A DNA stretch of 64,000 bases from Myxococcales bacterium (GCA_016794505.1 JAEUJZ010000037.1:124001-188000); one strand, 5' to 3'; positions 44,316 through 54,236 are shown, numbered from the stretch's first letter. The notes: generated from the letters alone by a model not told the origin. Program-made: numbers and translations.

Positions 44316-46886
44316 TCAGTACCTGCCTTGCAGGATGGCCTTTACGTCTTTTGCACGGTCACCATTCGGCGCAAGCTCTAGGTACTTCTTGAAGTGCGAG
44401 CGCGCGGTCATGGTGTCGGCGTTGGCCTGCGCGGCCATGGCCAAAGACAGGTGCGCATCGGGATAGGTGGGGTCTAGGTGCAGCGCCTTTTTCGCCAGCC
44501 GCAGCGCGGACTCGGCATTGCCCTCGTCCAGCGCGAGATCGGCCTGCAGCGACAGCACCTCGGCCGACTGCGGCTTGATATGCGCCGCCTCGCGAAGAGC
44601 CTGGCGAGTCTTGCTGAACTGCCCGCGGAAGAGCGCCTGCTTGCCCTTGCTGATCACCGCCGCAAAGCGAGCCTGCGCGGCGGCCGCCTCGGTTGCCGAG
44701 ACCGCCGAATCGCTCGCGGCAGGCGGGACAGGCGACACAGGCGGTGCAGACGAAGGCGCAGGCTCGATGGCAGCGGGGTTTCCAGCGACAGGCTGCGGCG
44801 CGCTGGGCTCAGAGCGGGCCGGCGACGGGATGGCAGGCGCAGCCAACTGCACAGCGGCCGGGCCTGTCGGTGCGGGGCTGGGCGGCAGGGAAGACGTCGC
44901 TGAAGCAGACGGGCTTGCCGACGGAAGCACCGGCTCTGGCTGGATCCCAGCGCTCGAAGGAGGCGGACTTGGGGCCGGGCTCACCGCTGGAATCGCCGAG
45001 GGCCGGGCGGGCTGAGGTGCCGCGACGGGGGCACGGACCGGCGGCTCGCTGGGCTCGCTGATGGTCTGCCACACCCAGTACAGACCCACGCCCAAGCCAA
45101 ACAGCCCCGCTCCCATCACCACCGGGCGCACGCGCTGCCACAGCGAGGGCGGCGTTGGCTGCAGCAGAGCGGCGCTGCGCGCTGGGCTTTGGCGCGCCGC
45201 ACCGCTGGTGCTTAGCTCGGGTGGCTTCTGCAGCTTGCCCTCGGCATCCAGCTGAAGTTGCACGATGACCGAAGGCACCCCCGAGATCTCAGACGACGAC
45301 GAAGACAGTGGCTCGATCGACGAGGCGCTGAGCACGGCCAGCGCGTCTTCGGATGTGCGCGAGCCCACGGCAGGCGCGCTGTCGGACTGCGAAAGGCCGG
45401 CAGGTAGCACCTCGACCGATAGCTCGGGCAGCGAAGCCGGCGCGGCTGGGGCCGGGGCCCGGCTGGCCAAGGCCACGGGCGGCAGCGAGTGCTCTGCCGC
45501 GACCGGCTGCACCGGCTGCGGGCGGCTGTGCGCCACCTGAGCAAGCTGCGGCCCGTCGATGGGGATCCCGTCTGAAAGACCCAGGCCACGCCCGGCCGAG
45601 CCCGAAGAAACGGCCTGTCCCAGAGCCGGGGTCAGACGCAGGCCGGCGTGCGCCGACGGGGCGGTGGCGACGCTCGGCGACGGCGTAAGCCGAGGTGCCG
45701 GCGTCAATGGCGGCGTCAGTCGGGCCGTCGGGGCCGGGGCCAAAGTCGGGGTCAGCCGCGGCGTGGGCGGCGGCGTCATGCGTGGCGCCGGGGTCAAGCG
45801 CGGCGCAGGCGGTGGCGTCAAGGTCATGCGCCGCAGCGGCTCAGCGACGTGGGCAGTGCGTGGAACCAGCAGCTTTTCCGAAAGAAGCTGCGCGACGCCA
45901 CGCAGGCGCCCCAGGCTATCGAGCGGCAGCTCTTCGTCGAGCTCAACGACATCGCGGATGGTGCGCACGCCGTTGAAGCTAGCCAGGACGTCTTCGACCT
46001 CGGCAGAAAGCGCCGGGCTGTGTGACGGCGCCACCGCCGACAGCACCGCCCCCGCCAAGCCAGCAGGCACGAGCACGCTGTCGAGCGAGGGCAGCTTCGA
46101 TGTCAAGCGGCTCCACTCATCCACCCACTTGGCGGCTTCGAGAAGCAGCGCGCTCGACGAAAGCGGGATGCGATCGGGGCGCAGCACAGCGAGCTGATCG
46201 ACGCGGTACTCGCCATCGCTCCAGGTGAAGACGCGCTGCAGGGCATCTTCGCCGCGCAGGCGACCGACCTCAGCGTCGATGAGCTTGCCCTCGGCGAAGT
46301 ACAGCACGCCGCGCTGACCGCGGCTGTTTTTGCAGTGAACCAAGCCCGATCGCCGCAAAAGATCCATCGACTGCAGCAGGTCGAGCATGCTGATCGCCGA
46401 CAGCGCGCCAAAGAAGCGCATGCCACGCTCGCCGCTGCCTAGCTCGCCGCGTTGGGCGGCTTTTTCCAGCAGCGTCTCGACGCGCCACAGTGCTTCTTTC
46501 AGGTGAACCGGCCGCTCTAGCACGTCCCCTGCCCCCGATTCGAACGCGCGCAGGCGATCGCTGGGGCGACGCGGATCGACGACAAACAGCACCAGCATGC
46601 GCTCGCAGCCCGGCAGCGCTCGCAGGCGAGCGGCCAAGCCAAAGCCATCGCCATCGACAAGCTCGGCGTCGATCAGCGACACGGCCGGCGGCTCGGCCTC
46701 GGCCTGCGTCAGCGCTTCTTCGCCCGACAGTGCGGCACAGACGCGATAGCCAGCCTGGCGCAGCCCGACTTCCAGCAGGCGCAGCGCGCGTGCGTCGCTG
46801 TCGACCACCAAGACGGCTGGTGGCATCGGCGAACCCGGCTTGGCGCCGGCCTGGCTTCCCCCCCGTTCGTGACCCTGCGTCTCCAT
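44316..46886 (-). CDS. Receiver-DUF4388 regulator with transmembrane helix and TPR tail
   Basis: The 856-residue protein starts at the ATG at 46886 with AAGGAGA eight bases upstream. Residues 24-140 are a receiver domain with phospho-acceptor D73 ('VSLIDAELVDGDGF'); the conserved Lys before Pro is Arg here ('VLERPVHL'). Residues 158-235 are a DUF4388/PATAN domain ('GALSAISMLDLLQSM', 'GVLYFAEGKLIDAEVG'). A Thr/Pro repeat region with many 'RLTPAP' units follows. A single TM helix lies near 588-606 ('VVMGAGLFGLGVGLYWVWQT'), then a Pro/Ala/Ser linker and C-terminal TPRs ('RLAKKALHLDPTYPDAHLSL'). It may couple a cytoplasmic signal to an envelope TPR scaffold. Confidence 0.85.
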   Translation of the reverse strand: METQGHERGGSQAGAKPGSPMPPAVLVVDSDARALRLLEVGLRQAGYRVCAALSGEEALTQAEAEPPAVSLIDAELVDGDGFGLAARLRALPGCERMLVLFVVDPRRPSDRLRAFESGAGDVLERPVHLKEALWRVETLLEKAAQRGELGSGERGMRFFGALSAISMLDLLQSMDLLRRSGLVHCKNSRGQRGVLYFAEGKLIDAEVGRLRGEDALQRVFTWSDGEYRVDQLAVLRPDRIPLSSSALLLEAAKWVDEWSRLTSKLPSLDSVLVPAGLAGAVLSAVAPSHSPALSAEVEDVLASFNGVRTIRDVVELDEELPLDSLGRLRGVAQLLSEKLLVPRTAHVAEPLRRMTLTPPPAPRLTPAPRMTPPPTPRLTPTLAPAPTARLTPPLTPAPRLTPSPSVATAPSAHAGLRLTPALGQAVSSGSAGRGLGLSDGIPIDGPQLAQVAHSRPQPVQPVAAEHSLPPVALASRAPAPAAPASLPELSVEVLPAGLSQSDSAPAVGSRTSEDALAVLSASSIEPLSSSSSEISGVPSVIVQLQLDAEGKLQKPPELSTSGAARQSPARSAALLQPTPPSLWQRVRPVVMGAGLFGLGVGLYWVWQTISEPSEPPVRAPVAAPQPARPSAIPAVSPAPSPPPSSAGIQPEPVLPSASPSASATSSLPPSPAPTGPAAVQLAAPAIPSPARSEPSAPQPVAGNPAAIEPAPSSAPPVSPVPPAASDSAVSATEAAAAQARFAAVISKGKQALFRGQFSKTRQALREAAHIKPQSAEVLSLQADLALDEGNAESALRLAKKALHLDPTYPDAHLSLAMAAQANADTMTARSHFKKYLELAPNGDRAKDVKAILQGRY

Positions 46887-47126
46887 CGGCGTGTCTCCTT
46901 GCGGACGTTGCCCGTCTCGCGGGGGCGCAGTGTACACGAGCTTTCGCGCAGTTGGCGTCCCCACGCAGACTCGATCGCCGCCGCCCCCAAGCCGATTCGC
47001 GCAGGCGCCGCGCGACGAAGCAGCGGTCCGGTACTGTGCAATTCCACTGAGAAAATAAGCAACGAACCATAGAAGAGCCGCGCTGCCTTAGAATTCCCGT
47101 CTAGAACGTGCTGCACGGGGGATCGC

Positions 47127-48866
47127 ATGTCGCGCTGGACGCTCTTTGGGCTCGCTTGGTTGCTGGGAATTTCGGGCTGCTCGGATGGAGGCGTCACCTG
47201 CGCCCCGGATCAGGTGCCCTGCGGCGGAGTCTGTCAGCCGGCTGCCGCGGACTGTGTCGATCCAGCGCTTGCCCTGTCTGCGCTGACACCGTCGGTGGGC
47301 GATCTAAGCCCGGCGTTTGCGAGCGCTCAGACGGCGTACACGCTGTCGGTGCCCTCGTGGCTGACGCGCGTCGCCTTTACGCCGACGCTGCAGACCGCGG
47401 GGGCCGCCGTAAAGGTCGGCGAATTCGTGACGGAATCAGGCCGCGAGTCGCTGCCGACCTCGATTGCGCCGGGCTCGACGCAGATCCCGATCACCGTCCA
47501 CGCAGAAAGCGGCGCCACGCTGCGCTATGTCGTCGATGTCCAGGTGTCACGGCCTCCGCTGCACTACCTCAAGCCAAGCAGAAACGCCACCGACTATCGC
47601 TTTGGCCGCGCCGCGGCGATCGATGGCGACACGCTGGTCGTCGGCTCCCCGCTTGAGGGCAGCGTCGCCCCTGAACGAGGGGCGGTCTTCGTCTTCCGCT
47701 TCGATGGCCACACGTGGCGCGAGGAAGCGCGAATCCCCGCCACGAGCCCCGCGATGGCCTGGTTCGGGCAGAGCGTCGCGCTGCAAGGGGACCTGCTGGC
47801 CGTCGGTGTACCGTGGCGGTCAGGGCTCGGCGTGGTCGAGATCTTCCGGCGCACGGGCACCACATGGGAACACCAGACCACGTTGTGGCCTCCGGTTTCG
47901 TTCGGACGTGACTACTTCGGCATGAGGCTCGCGCTGTCGGGCGATACCGTGGCGGTGGCGATGCCCAACAACCCCGGCGGGTCCTATGGCGTAAACGGCG
48001 ACCCTGCCAACTCAGACAAGCCGCGCAGCGGGGCGGTGTATGTTTTTCGTCGACGGGGCGATAGCTGGCAGCACGAGGCATTCATCAAGGCGATCAATCC
48101 CGATATCGACGATCAGTTTGGCTGCAGCCTGGCTCTGTCCGGGGACGATCTGGTGGTTGGCGCGCTGAACGAATCCAGCAACGCACGCGGTGTAAACGGC
48201 AACTCGCTGGACAACAGCGCACCGAAGAGCGGAGCCGCATATGTCTATTCGCGCGTCGGCGAAAACTGGACGGTGCGAGCGTACTTGAAGGCGGCAAATT
48301 CCGACCCCGGCGATCGCTTTGGCTGCGCCGTGGCCATCGGCGGAAACACGCTGGCGGTCGGGGCCTGCGGCGAAGCCAGCCAAGCTCGCGGCGGCCAAGG
48401 CGACCCCAGCGACAACAGCCAGCCCGAGTCCGGTGCCGTCTATGTCTTTTCACGCAGCGGCGACTGGTCGCAGCAGGCTTATCTCAAAGCAAGCCGGGGC
48501 GGACCCGGCGATCAATTTGGCTACAGCCTGTCGCTGTCCAGCGATGGTCGGGTCTTGCTGGCCGGGGCCGTGACGGATGCCGGACTGGCCACGGGGATCA
48601 ACGCCGCGCCCTATGATCGCAGCGCTTGGGACAGCGGCGCCGCGTATGTCTTCCGACTCAGCGGCGGGCGATTTCGGGAAGAGGCGTACCTGAAGGCGCC
48701 CAACGCGGGCATCGGCGATCGCTTCGGCGAGAGCCTGGCCCTGTCGCGCGATGGCCGCAGCCTGCTGATCGGCGCCCCCGGAGAAGCCAGCCAGGCCAAC
48801 ATCGTCGACGGAGATGGCACAGACAACAGCGCCTTCGGCAGCGGTGCGGCCTATGTCTATCGCTAG
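47127..48866 (+). CDS. FG-GAP repeat lipoprotein
   Basis: The 579-residue protein has a lipobox 'AWLLGISGC' (Cys 18) and GGGGGA five bases before the ATG. After a Cys-rich patch comes a cadherin-like beta-sandwich domain ('LSALTPSVGDLSPAFASAQT', 'YTLSVPSWLTRVAF'). Six or seven FG-GAP units follow, each of about 60 residues with the pattern 'GDRFGCAVAIGGNTLAVGA', 'SGAVYVFSRSGD' and 'QQAYLKAS'. They form an integrin-alpha-like beta-propeller; 'D-x-F-G' calcium sites are seen. It probably binds ligands at the cell surface. Divergent from the regulator at 44316-46886, with 240 bp of shared upstream DNA. Confidence 0.87.
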   Translation: MSRWTLFGLAWLLGISGCSDGGVTCAPDQVPCGGVCQPAAADCVDPALALSALTPSVGDLSPAFASAQTAYTLSVPSWLTRVAFTPTLQTAGAAVKVGEFVTESGRESLPTSIAPGSTQIPITVHAESGATLRYVVDVQVSRPPLHYLKPSRNATDYRFGRAAAIDGDTLVVGSPLEGSVAPERGAVFVFRFDGHTWREEARIPATSPAMAWFGQSVALQGDLLAVGVPWRSGLGVVEIFRRTGTTWEHQTTLWPPVSFGRDYFGMRLALSGDTVAVAMPNNPGGSYGVNGDPANSDKPRSGAVYVFRRRGDSWQHEAFIKAINPDIDDQFGCSLALSGDDLVVGALNESSNARGVNGNSLDNSAPKSGAAYVYSRVGENWTVRAYLKAANSDPGDRFGCAVAIGGNTLAVGACGEASQARGGQGDPSDNSQPESGAVYVFSRSGDWSQQAYLKASRGGPGDQFGYSLSLSSDGRVLLAGAVTDAGLATGINAAPYDRSAWDSGAAYVFRLSGGRFREEAYLKAPNAGIGDRFGESLALSRDGRSLLIGAPGEASQANIVDGDGTDNSAFGSGAAYVYR

Positions 48867-48874
48867 GAGCGCGG

Positions 48875-50368
48875 CTATTCCAAGCCCTCTTCGCGCAGGT
48901 CGTCTTCGTCGGCACCGTGCAGGTGGCCAAGCTCGTGCAGCAGCGTCTTTCGGATCTCGCGAACCAGCTCGGCGTTCGAGCGCACAGCGCGCAGCAAGTT
49001 CTTGCGATACAGCACGATGCTGCGCGGCTCGCTGGGCTCTTCACCGAGAGGCAGGCCGCGAAACAAGCCCAGAATCGTCGGCGAAAGCGGCGGCGTTTCC
49101 AGCGTCAGATCAGCGGGATCGGGCAGGTCGGCGATTTCCAGACGCACCCGCTTGAGATCGGCGGCGTGCTCGGGCGTAAGTGCGTCGGTCTCGGTGCGCA
49201 CCAGAGCCTGAAACTCTGCCATCGAAACGGACAGCGGCTCGGGAAACTGCTCGGGCAGCAGATCTCGGGCGGCTTTCAGCTCGCGCTCGGCGTCATCGGT
49301 CCGGCCGCGCTGATCGAAGATCAAGCCCAGGTGGTAATGCACAAACGCGGTTTGTCGATTCGGGGGCTGGGGGCTCTTCGCAAGCAGCTCTGAAAAAGCC
49401 ATCTCTGCCTCGGGCAAGCGGACCAGCTCAAACAGCGCGACGGCCCGCTCATAGCGGGCTTCAGAGAGCTCAGCCAAGCGCAGCGACGAATCAAGAGCCG
49501 GCAGCGCCTCGCTGGCCCGTCCAAGATCGAGCAGCGCCTGACCAGACAAGAGCCACAGACGCGCCAGCAGGGCACGCGTCGCGTCGGAAAGAACCGGCTC
49601 GCGGCTGGCCACGGCAGCCCTGCGTCGACGGGAATTCGTCTTGCCCGGCGTCGCTGTCGCTTTGGGAGAAAGCCGCTTGCGACCCTGCTCCGCGTACAAA
49701 AGGCCAATCTCGCTGTGCTCGCGCGTCGCCGACAAGTGGCTGATGTACAGATCGGCAGCAAGAGCGAGCGTCTCGGGATCGTCGGGCACAAGCGCCAACG
49801 CCCGAGTCAGCGTGTCGCGCGCTTCCTCGGGGCTGCCAAGCTCGCGCTGAGCGATGGCGCGCTGACGCAGAACAGGCAGCGAGGCGGGCTGCACGCGCAG
49901 CGCTGTGTTGGCGCAGGACAGCGCTTCGCGAAAAAACGGCAGCGCCGGATCACCGCGCTCAGCGGCTCGGTCGGCGATCATGCTCTGCGACGAATTCATC
50001 GTGCTCGTCGGAGCAGGCCCCAAAAACGCGGTGCCGCGACCTGCCATGTGCAGCTGCACGGGTGTGCTGCGTCGCAGTTCCTGCCCGGCTTCGTTTCGCT
50101 CGCTGGCCCGCGACAACAGCCCCGCCAACAGCGCGCCCGCGCTCTTTGTCGCCCGCGCCGCCACGGGAAGTGTACACGGTACAGGCGGCAGCGGGTCTTC
50201 GTCTGCTTCGCAGGCCGCTTCGCCAGCCACCGCGGAAGCACCAGCGTGAACGCTCGCGCTGCCATCGCGCAGATCGCCCGCATCCGCGACGGGCCGTAGC
50301 GTCCCGGACGGGGCATGACAGCCCAGCCATAGCCCGCTTACAAGCAGCAGAAAAAACAGAACGCGCAC
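48875..50368 (-). CDS. TPR lipoprotein with C-terminal zincin motif
   Basis: The 497-residue protein starts with GTG at 50368, four bases after the kamA stop. 'FFLLLVSGLWLGC' is the signal and lipobox. Residues 150-390 are TPRs ('DTLTRALALVPDDPETLALA', 'RASEALPALDSSLRLAELS'). The last 75 residues match the small zincin family (PF06262 type): 'IVLYRKNLLRAV' and 'KTLLHELGHLHGADEDDLRE' with HExxH at 478-482 and a third ligand probably in the 'GADEDD' segment. It may be an extracytoplasmic metalloprotease. Operon with kamA is inferred from spacing. Confidence 0.82.
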   Translation of the reverse strand: MRVLFFLLLVSGLWLGCHAPSGTLRPVADAGDLRDGSASVHAGASAVAGEAACEADEDPLPPVPCTLPVAARATKSAGALLAGLLSRASERNEAGQELRRSTPVQLHMAGRGTAFLGPAPTSTMNSSQSMIADRAAERGDPALPFFREALSCANTALRVQPASLPVLRQRAIAQRELGSPEEARDTLTRALALVPDDPETLALAADLYISHLSATREHSEIGLLYAEQGRKRLSPKATATPGKTNSRRRRAAVASREPVLSDATRALLARLWLLSGQALLDLGRASEALPALDSSLRLAELSEARYERAVALFELVRLPEAEMAFSELLAKSPQPPNRQTAFVHYHLGLIFDQRGRTDDAERELKAARDLLPEQFPEPLSVSMAEFQALVRTETDALTPEHAADLKRVRLEIADLPDPADLTLETPPLSPTILGLFRGLPLGEEPSEPRSIVLYRKNLLRAVRSNAELVREIRKTLLHELGHLHGADEDDLREEGLE

Positions 50369-50371
50369 GCG

Positions 50372-51811
50372 CTAACGCAGCGAAGCCACGGCAGCCGCCC
50401 GGGCCTCTTCGATCATGCGCGGGTGCTCGGCGGCATCGGCCCAGCGGGCGCGGCCTTCTTCGGGCAAAAGGTCGATGGGATCGAAGTAAAAGAACTGCTG
50501 CCCCGGCTTCACCGACGGAGCCGTATACACCGAGATGCCCGTCGTGCGGTTGTAGTGTTCAAACGAGTGGGCATCGCGCTTGCCGCCACCCCCTGGGGCA
50601 TCGACGACAAAGGTCGGCGTGTTGAACCCCGCAGTCGAGCCGCGCACATGCTTTTCGATGTCGATCGCTGTCTTGAGCGTCGTGCGCAGGTCTTCAACAC
50701 CCTTCACCAGATCGTGAACATAGACGTAATAGGGGTGGACGTTGACGTGGCCGAGTCGCTTGACCAGCAGGGACATGGTCTCGGGCGTGTCGTTGACGCA
50801 GCGCTGCAGCACCGACTGATTGCGCACGAAGATGCCGCGCTCCATCAGGCGGTTCATGGCCTGTTCGGTGTGGCTGGTGATCTCGTTGGGGTGGTTGAAG
50901 TGCGTGTGCAGCACGACTTCTTTGTGCAAGCGGCGACCTAGCTCGACGACAGCCGTCAGCGCGTCAAGCCACGCCGTGTCCGTCAGGATCTTTTGCGGCA
51001 TGACCGCCGGCCCCTTGGTGGCATAGCGCATGCGCCGGACGTTGGGCATGTTGAGCAGCGTCTCGCCGATCTCGCGGATCTGCTGCGCCCGCAGGTTGTA
51101 CGCGTCGCCGCCCGAGATGACGATGTCTTCGAGTTCGGGGCGCGAGGCGATGTACTCAAAGGCCTTGCGCCAGCGCTCTTCATTGACGTGCAGCGTGACT
51201 TTTTCGACGAGGTTGGTGTCGAGTCCAATGGCATAGCTGCGCGTGCAGAAGCGGCAGTACACCGGACACGTGTCGAGCGGCAAGAACAGCGCTTTATCAG
51301 GATAGCGATGGGTCAGGCCGGGTACCGGCGCGTCGGCCATCTCGTGCAGCGAGTCGAGGCCAAGCTGTGGGTGATCCGGCAGAAGCCGCGAGGCCAGCGG
51401 GATGAACTGGATGCGCAGCGGATCGTTGTAGGGATCGTTCCAGTCGATGAGGCTGAGCAGATACGGCGTCACGCGCACGCTCATCGGCGCCTTGGCAAAG
51501 CCCTCGGCCGCGTCTTGCAGAAACGCCTCGCCCGCCGCCGCAATGCCGCGCACCGCCGCGAGGAGCTTATCGACGTTGGTGATCGTGTGCTTGGACTGCC
51601 ACTTGTGATCGAGGAAGGTTTCTTCGTCGATGTCGGCATACGCTGGGATGTGTGCCCAGAACCGCCCGCGCTTTAGATCCTTGTGGCGCAGCGTCGCGGG
51701 ATCGACCGGCGGCTTTGTATGCGGCGTCACCGTCGGGGCCGACGACGGGCCAGTTGCAGACGGCAGCACCGAGAGCGACTTGTGAGCGGAACCCGTGTTC
51801 TGACTATGCAT
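50372..51811 (-). CDS. kamA: Lysine 2,3-aminomutase (radical SAM, PLP)
   Basis: The 479-residue protein has the radical-SAM cluster 'CPVYCRFC' (C182, C186, C189), 'DIVISGGDAYNL', 'VVLHTHFNHPNEI', the substrate-amine Asp residues in 'YYVYVHDLVKGVEDLR' and 'PTFVVDAPGGGGK', and the PLP Lys in 'GGGGKRDAHSFEHYN'. Retention of both Asp residues favours lysine over glutamate as substrate. It converts L-lysine to beta-lysine. The ATG at 51811 has only a weak AGGC upstream. No ablB acetyltransferase or EF-P/epmA gene is nearby, so the use of beta-lysine (osmolyte, antibiotic, catabolism) is open. Confidence 0.92.
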   Translation of the reverse strand: MHSQNTGSAHKSLSVLPSATGPSSAPTVTPHTKPPVDPATLRHKDLKRGRFWAHIPAYADIDEETFLDHKWQSKHTITNVDKLLAAVRGIAAAGEAFLQDAAEGFAKAPMSVRVTPYLLSLIDWNDPYNDPLRIQFIPLASRLLPDHPQLGLDSLHEMADAPVPGLTHRYPDKALFLPLDTCPVYCRFCTRSYAIGLDTNLVEKVTLHVNEERWRKAFEYIASRPELEDIVISGGDAYNLRAQQIREIGETLLNMPNVRRMRYATKGPAVMPQKILTDTAWLDALTAVVELGRRLHKEVVLHTHFNHPNEITSHTEQAMNRLMERGIFVRNQSVLQRCVNDTPETMSLLVKRLGHVNVHPYYVYVHDLVKGVEDLRTTLKTAIDIEKHVRGSTAGFNTPTFVVDAPGGGGKRDAHSFEHYNRTTGISVYTAPSVKPGQQFFYFDPIDLLPEEGRARWADAAEHPRMIEEARAAAVASLR

Positions 51812-51927
51812 GCGCCTAGCCTGGAAAGACGCGGCCCGGCTGTCAATCTGGAACTGGCGAAGAGAGGCTCTCAACCTCGCGACTTGACCTTCGCGCACAC
51901 AAGAAGAGCCGCGCGTGCCCGTGCCGC

Positions 51928-53160
51928 CTAGCCCAGAAGCGATCGCAGACGAGCCAAGCGATGCGTCACCAGCGGGTCCCCCGGACGAATCGCCTGCGCT
52001 CGTTCTAGCTCTGAAATGGCGAGGGCGAAGTTCTTGGCCACCACAGCCCGCAAGGCGCGCTCGACGCAGGCATCAAAATTGTCGTCGCCGCGCTGGGTGC
52101 GGGTGCTGGACGTCTCACCCGTGAGCCTAGCCGGCGCAGAAGTCGGCGCTTCCGGTGCGGTGCTGGGCAGCGTAGCCGCTGGCCCTTGCGGCGGCAGTCC
52201 GCCCTTGATGCGTGCTTCGACGACCGAGGCGATCTTCGGGGCTTCGGCAGCGCCGGCCGATGGCGCATCCGGGCTGGCTCCAGCCGTCGACGGCTTGATG
52301 GAGCTTTGCGCAACCGCCGGCAAAGGTTTCTTTTCACCGGGCCCCTGTACTGCCGGCGGAGCCATCGAAGTCGCTGCAGAGGCGATCGCACTCGGCTCGA
52401 TCTTTGTGGGCGTAGCCGGTGCGTGACCCTGCGTTGTCGCGGGCGGACTGGGCAGCGTCGGCGCAGCCTTGGTTCCTTGCTCGTCCTGCGCTCGCAGCGT
52501 GTCCAGGACCATAAGCTCCCAGCGCTCGGTCAGGTTGCGCGGGGGCAGCTGTCGACGGTCGGTGAGCGGCCGCGCGTTCGCTCGCTTGGCCATGAGCAAG
52601 CGATCAAAGGCCGGCACTCCCGTTCCCAGTCGATCTTCCGCCGACCACAGCTCGCCTTTTTCGATGATGATCTCGCCGCGCCCGGCCTTGCCATAGCACT
52701 CGATAATCGCCGAGTGATGACCCATGCAGGCCAGCTGCACATAGTCGAGCACGGTAAACGGGCTCAGCGTGCTGGTGTTGTTCACCGCGTTCTCGACGAG
52801 ACGACGCAGCTCATGCATCGGCACTGGCTTGCCTAAAAGGTGTACGCGCTCGCTGCGCGGTAGCTTGCCGCGATAGTCATCGAGGTACGCCGATGCAACG
52901 ATCACCAGCGCATTGGCCGACGCGGCCTCTAGCGCGGCGATGACGTCGAGCCCCGTGCCATCGGGAAGCCGCATGTCCAAGACCACGACCTGCGGAGCCG
53001 CTTCTTGGATCAGCGCGCGAGCCTCGGCCACCGTCGCTGCCCCAATGACAGAGATGTTGCGGATCTTGGCCAAGACCGCCATATGCGCCATGCGCGAGAT
53101 TGGCTCGTCATCAACGACTAGTACGAGCACCGCAAGAGCCCCCAGACGCCACGTCTGCAT
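51928..53160 (-). CDS. Receiver-DUF4388 response regulator
   Basis: The 410-residue protein has a receiver domain at 10-125 with acidic pair 'VVDDEPIS', phospho-acceptor D62 ('VVVLDMRLPDGTGLDVIAAL') and Lys 111 ('LLGKPVPM'), so phosphorylation is plausible. A DUF4388/PATAN domain follows at 135-195 ('FTVLDYVQLACMGHHSAIIE', 'GEIIIEKGELWSAEDR'). Next comes a Pro/Ala/Ser/Thr-rich linker of about 150 residues and a short helical C-terminal TPR-like unit ('ALAISELERAQAIRPGDP'). There is no DNA-binding domain, so output is probably through protein contacts. It is a second, soluble version of the domain set at 44316-46886. Confidence 0.87.
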   Translation of the reverse strand: MQTWRLGALAVLVLVVDDEPISRMAHMAVLAKIRNISVIGAATVAEARALIQEAAPQVVVLDMRLPDGTGLDVIAALEAASANALVIVASAYLDDYRGKLPRSERVHLLGKPVPMHELRRLVENAVNNTSTLSPFTVLDYVQLACMGHHSAIIECYGKAGRGEIIIEKGELWSAEDRLGTGVPAFDRLLMAKRANARPLTDRRQLPPRNLTERWELMVLDTLRAQDEQGTKAAPTLPSPPATTQGHAPATPTKIEPSAIASAATSMAPPAVQGPGEKKPLPAVAQSSIKPSTAGASPDAPSAGAAEAPKIASVVEARIKGGLPPQGPAATLPSTAPEAPTSAPARLTGETSSTRTQRGDDNFDACVERALRAVVAKNFALAISELERAQAIRPGDPLVTHRLARLRSLLG

Positions 53161-53326
53161 AGTGCAGACTGGAAGCTAAGTTAGCACATTCCGCGGGGAA
53201 GAAACCGAGGGCGTTTTCGTCGAGAAAACAAGCGCGAAAGGCCGCAGATGTGGGCCTTCCGCCACGCTGGCTTAGGTACCGAACATCCTTGCGATCTAGC
53301 GTATTCGGCCCGCCAGACTACGAACT

Positions 53327-54070
53327 TCAGCGGCGCGCCTGACCCAGATAACCCATGCCACTTAGGGTGGGCACCAGCTGGATGTCGCGGAAACCATGGC
53401 GAGAAAGCAGCCGCTCAAGCTCGGACTTCTCAAAGCGACCGAAGCCGCGACTTACGACGCGCCACAGAAACATCGACAGCTTGAAACGCAGGGCTCCCGG
53501 CCCTCGCAGAAGCGCCCACAGCGAGCCGCTGCGGCTTGGCTCTAGGAACACGTACACGCCCCCCGGACGCAGCACGCGCGCCATTTCGGAAAGCGCCCGC
53601 TCTTGCTGGCTGAGCAAGTACAGGAAGCTGTGATGAGTGATGACGTCGAAGCACTGGTCGGGGAAAGGCAGGTGCATGACGTCGCCATGCACCAGATCCA
53701 GCGAACAGCCCGCGCGCCGCAGATAGCGCTGCGCCAAGCGCAGCATCGTGCGTGAAAAATCCAGCCCCACCACCCAGGCCTGCGGTCGCACGTCTAGAAT
53801 GCCAATGCCTGAGATGCCAGGGCCGATGCCAAGGTCCAAGACACGTACGCGTGTGCCGTCGACGGACGTGTGCGGAAAAGGCTCCGCCAAGCTGGCACAG
53901 TGCTCGCGCCAGATGGCCGTCCACGTCATCCAGGCATAAAAGTGCGCGCCGGCTGTGAAAAAGAACAGGCTGATGGCATGGCGCAGCCGCTGCCGCAGCG
54001 TCAGAACCGGGGCCGTGGGGCGTGGCATGTTCGCCGCTTCGGCAGGCTCAGGGGAAACAGTGCGGGTCAT
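53327..54070 (-). CDS. Class I SAM-dependent methyltransferase, UbiE-like
   Basis: The 247-residue protein has motif I 'RVLDLGIGPGISGIGIL', motif II 'VVGLDFSRTMLRLAQRYL', 'LVHGDVMHLPFPDQCFDVIT' and motif III 'RVLRPGGVYVFLEPSRSG', the Methyltransf_11/UbiE type. The substrate is unknown; lipids or quinones are typical. The frame stays open to 54238, but the upstream part overlaps the kinase promoter region, so ATG 54070 (or 54028) is preferred. It diverges from the kinase gene. Confidence 0.83.
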   Translation of the reverse strand: MTRTVSPEPAEAANMPRPTAPVLTLRQRLRHAISLFFFTAGAHFYAWMTWTAIWREHCASLAEPFPHTSVDGTRVRVLDLGIGPGISGIGILDVRPQAWVVGLDFSRTMLRLAQRYLRRAGCSLDLVHGDVMHLPFPDQCFDVITHHSFLYLLSQQERALSEMARVLRPGGVYVFLEPSRSGSLWALLRGPGALRFKLSMFLWRVVSRGFGRFEKSELERLLSRHGFRDIQLVPTLSGMGYLGQARR

Positions 54071-54236
54071 GGGGCTTTGGGTCCGTAGCGTGAAACGTCG
54101 CACAAGTAAAGCCGCTGGCCCGCCGCGCCCAGTTTGCCCCGCCAAGCTCCGACATTTGCGACCCCACGCGCGGCCTTGGGCTTGTGGAACCCCCGAATAC
54201 GGTGATATTCTCCGTCGGAGGGGGAGTGTAGTCGGC

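Noticed and set aside
45680..45840. Simple-sequence-like DNA repeat
   Set aside because: It encodes the Thr/Pro repeats of the membrane regulator in frame.
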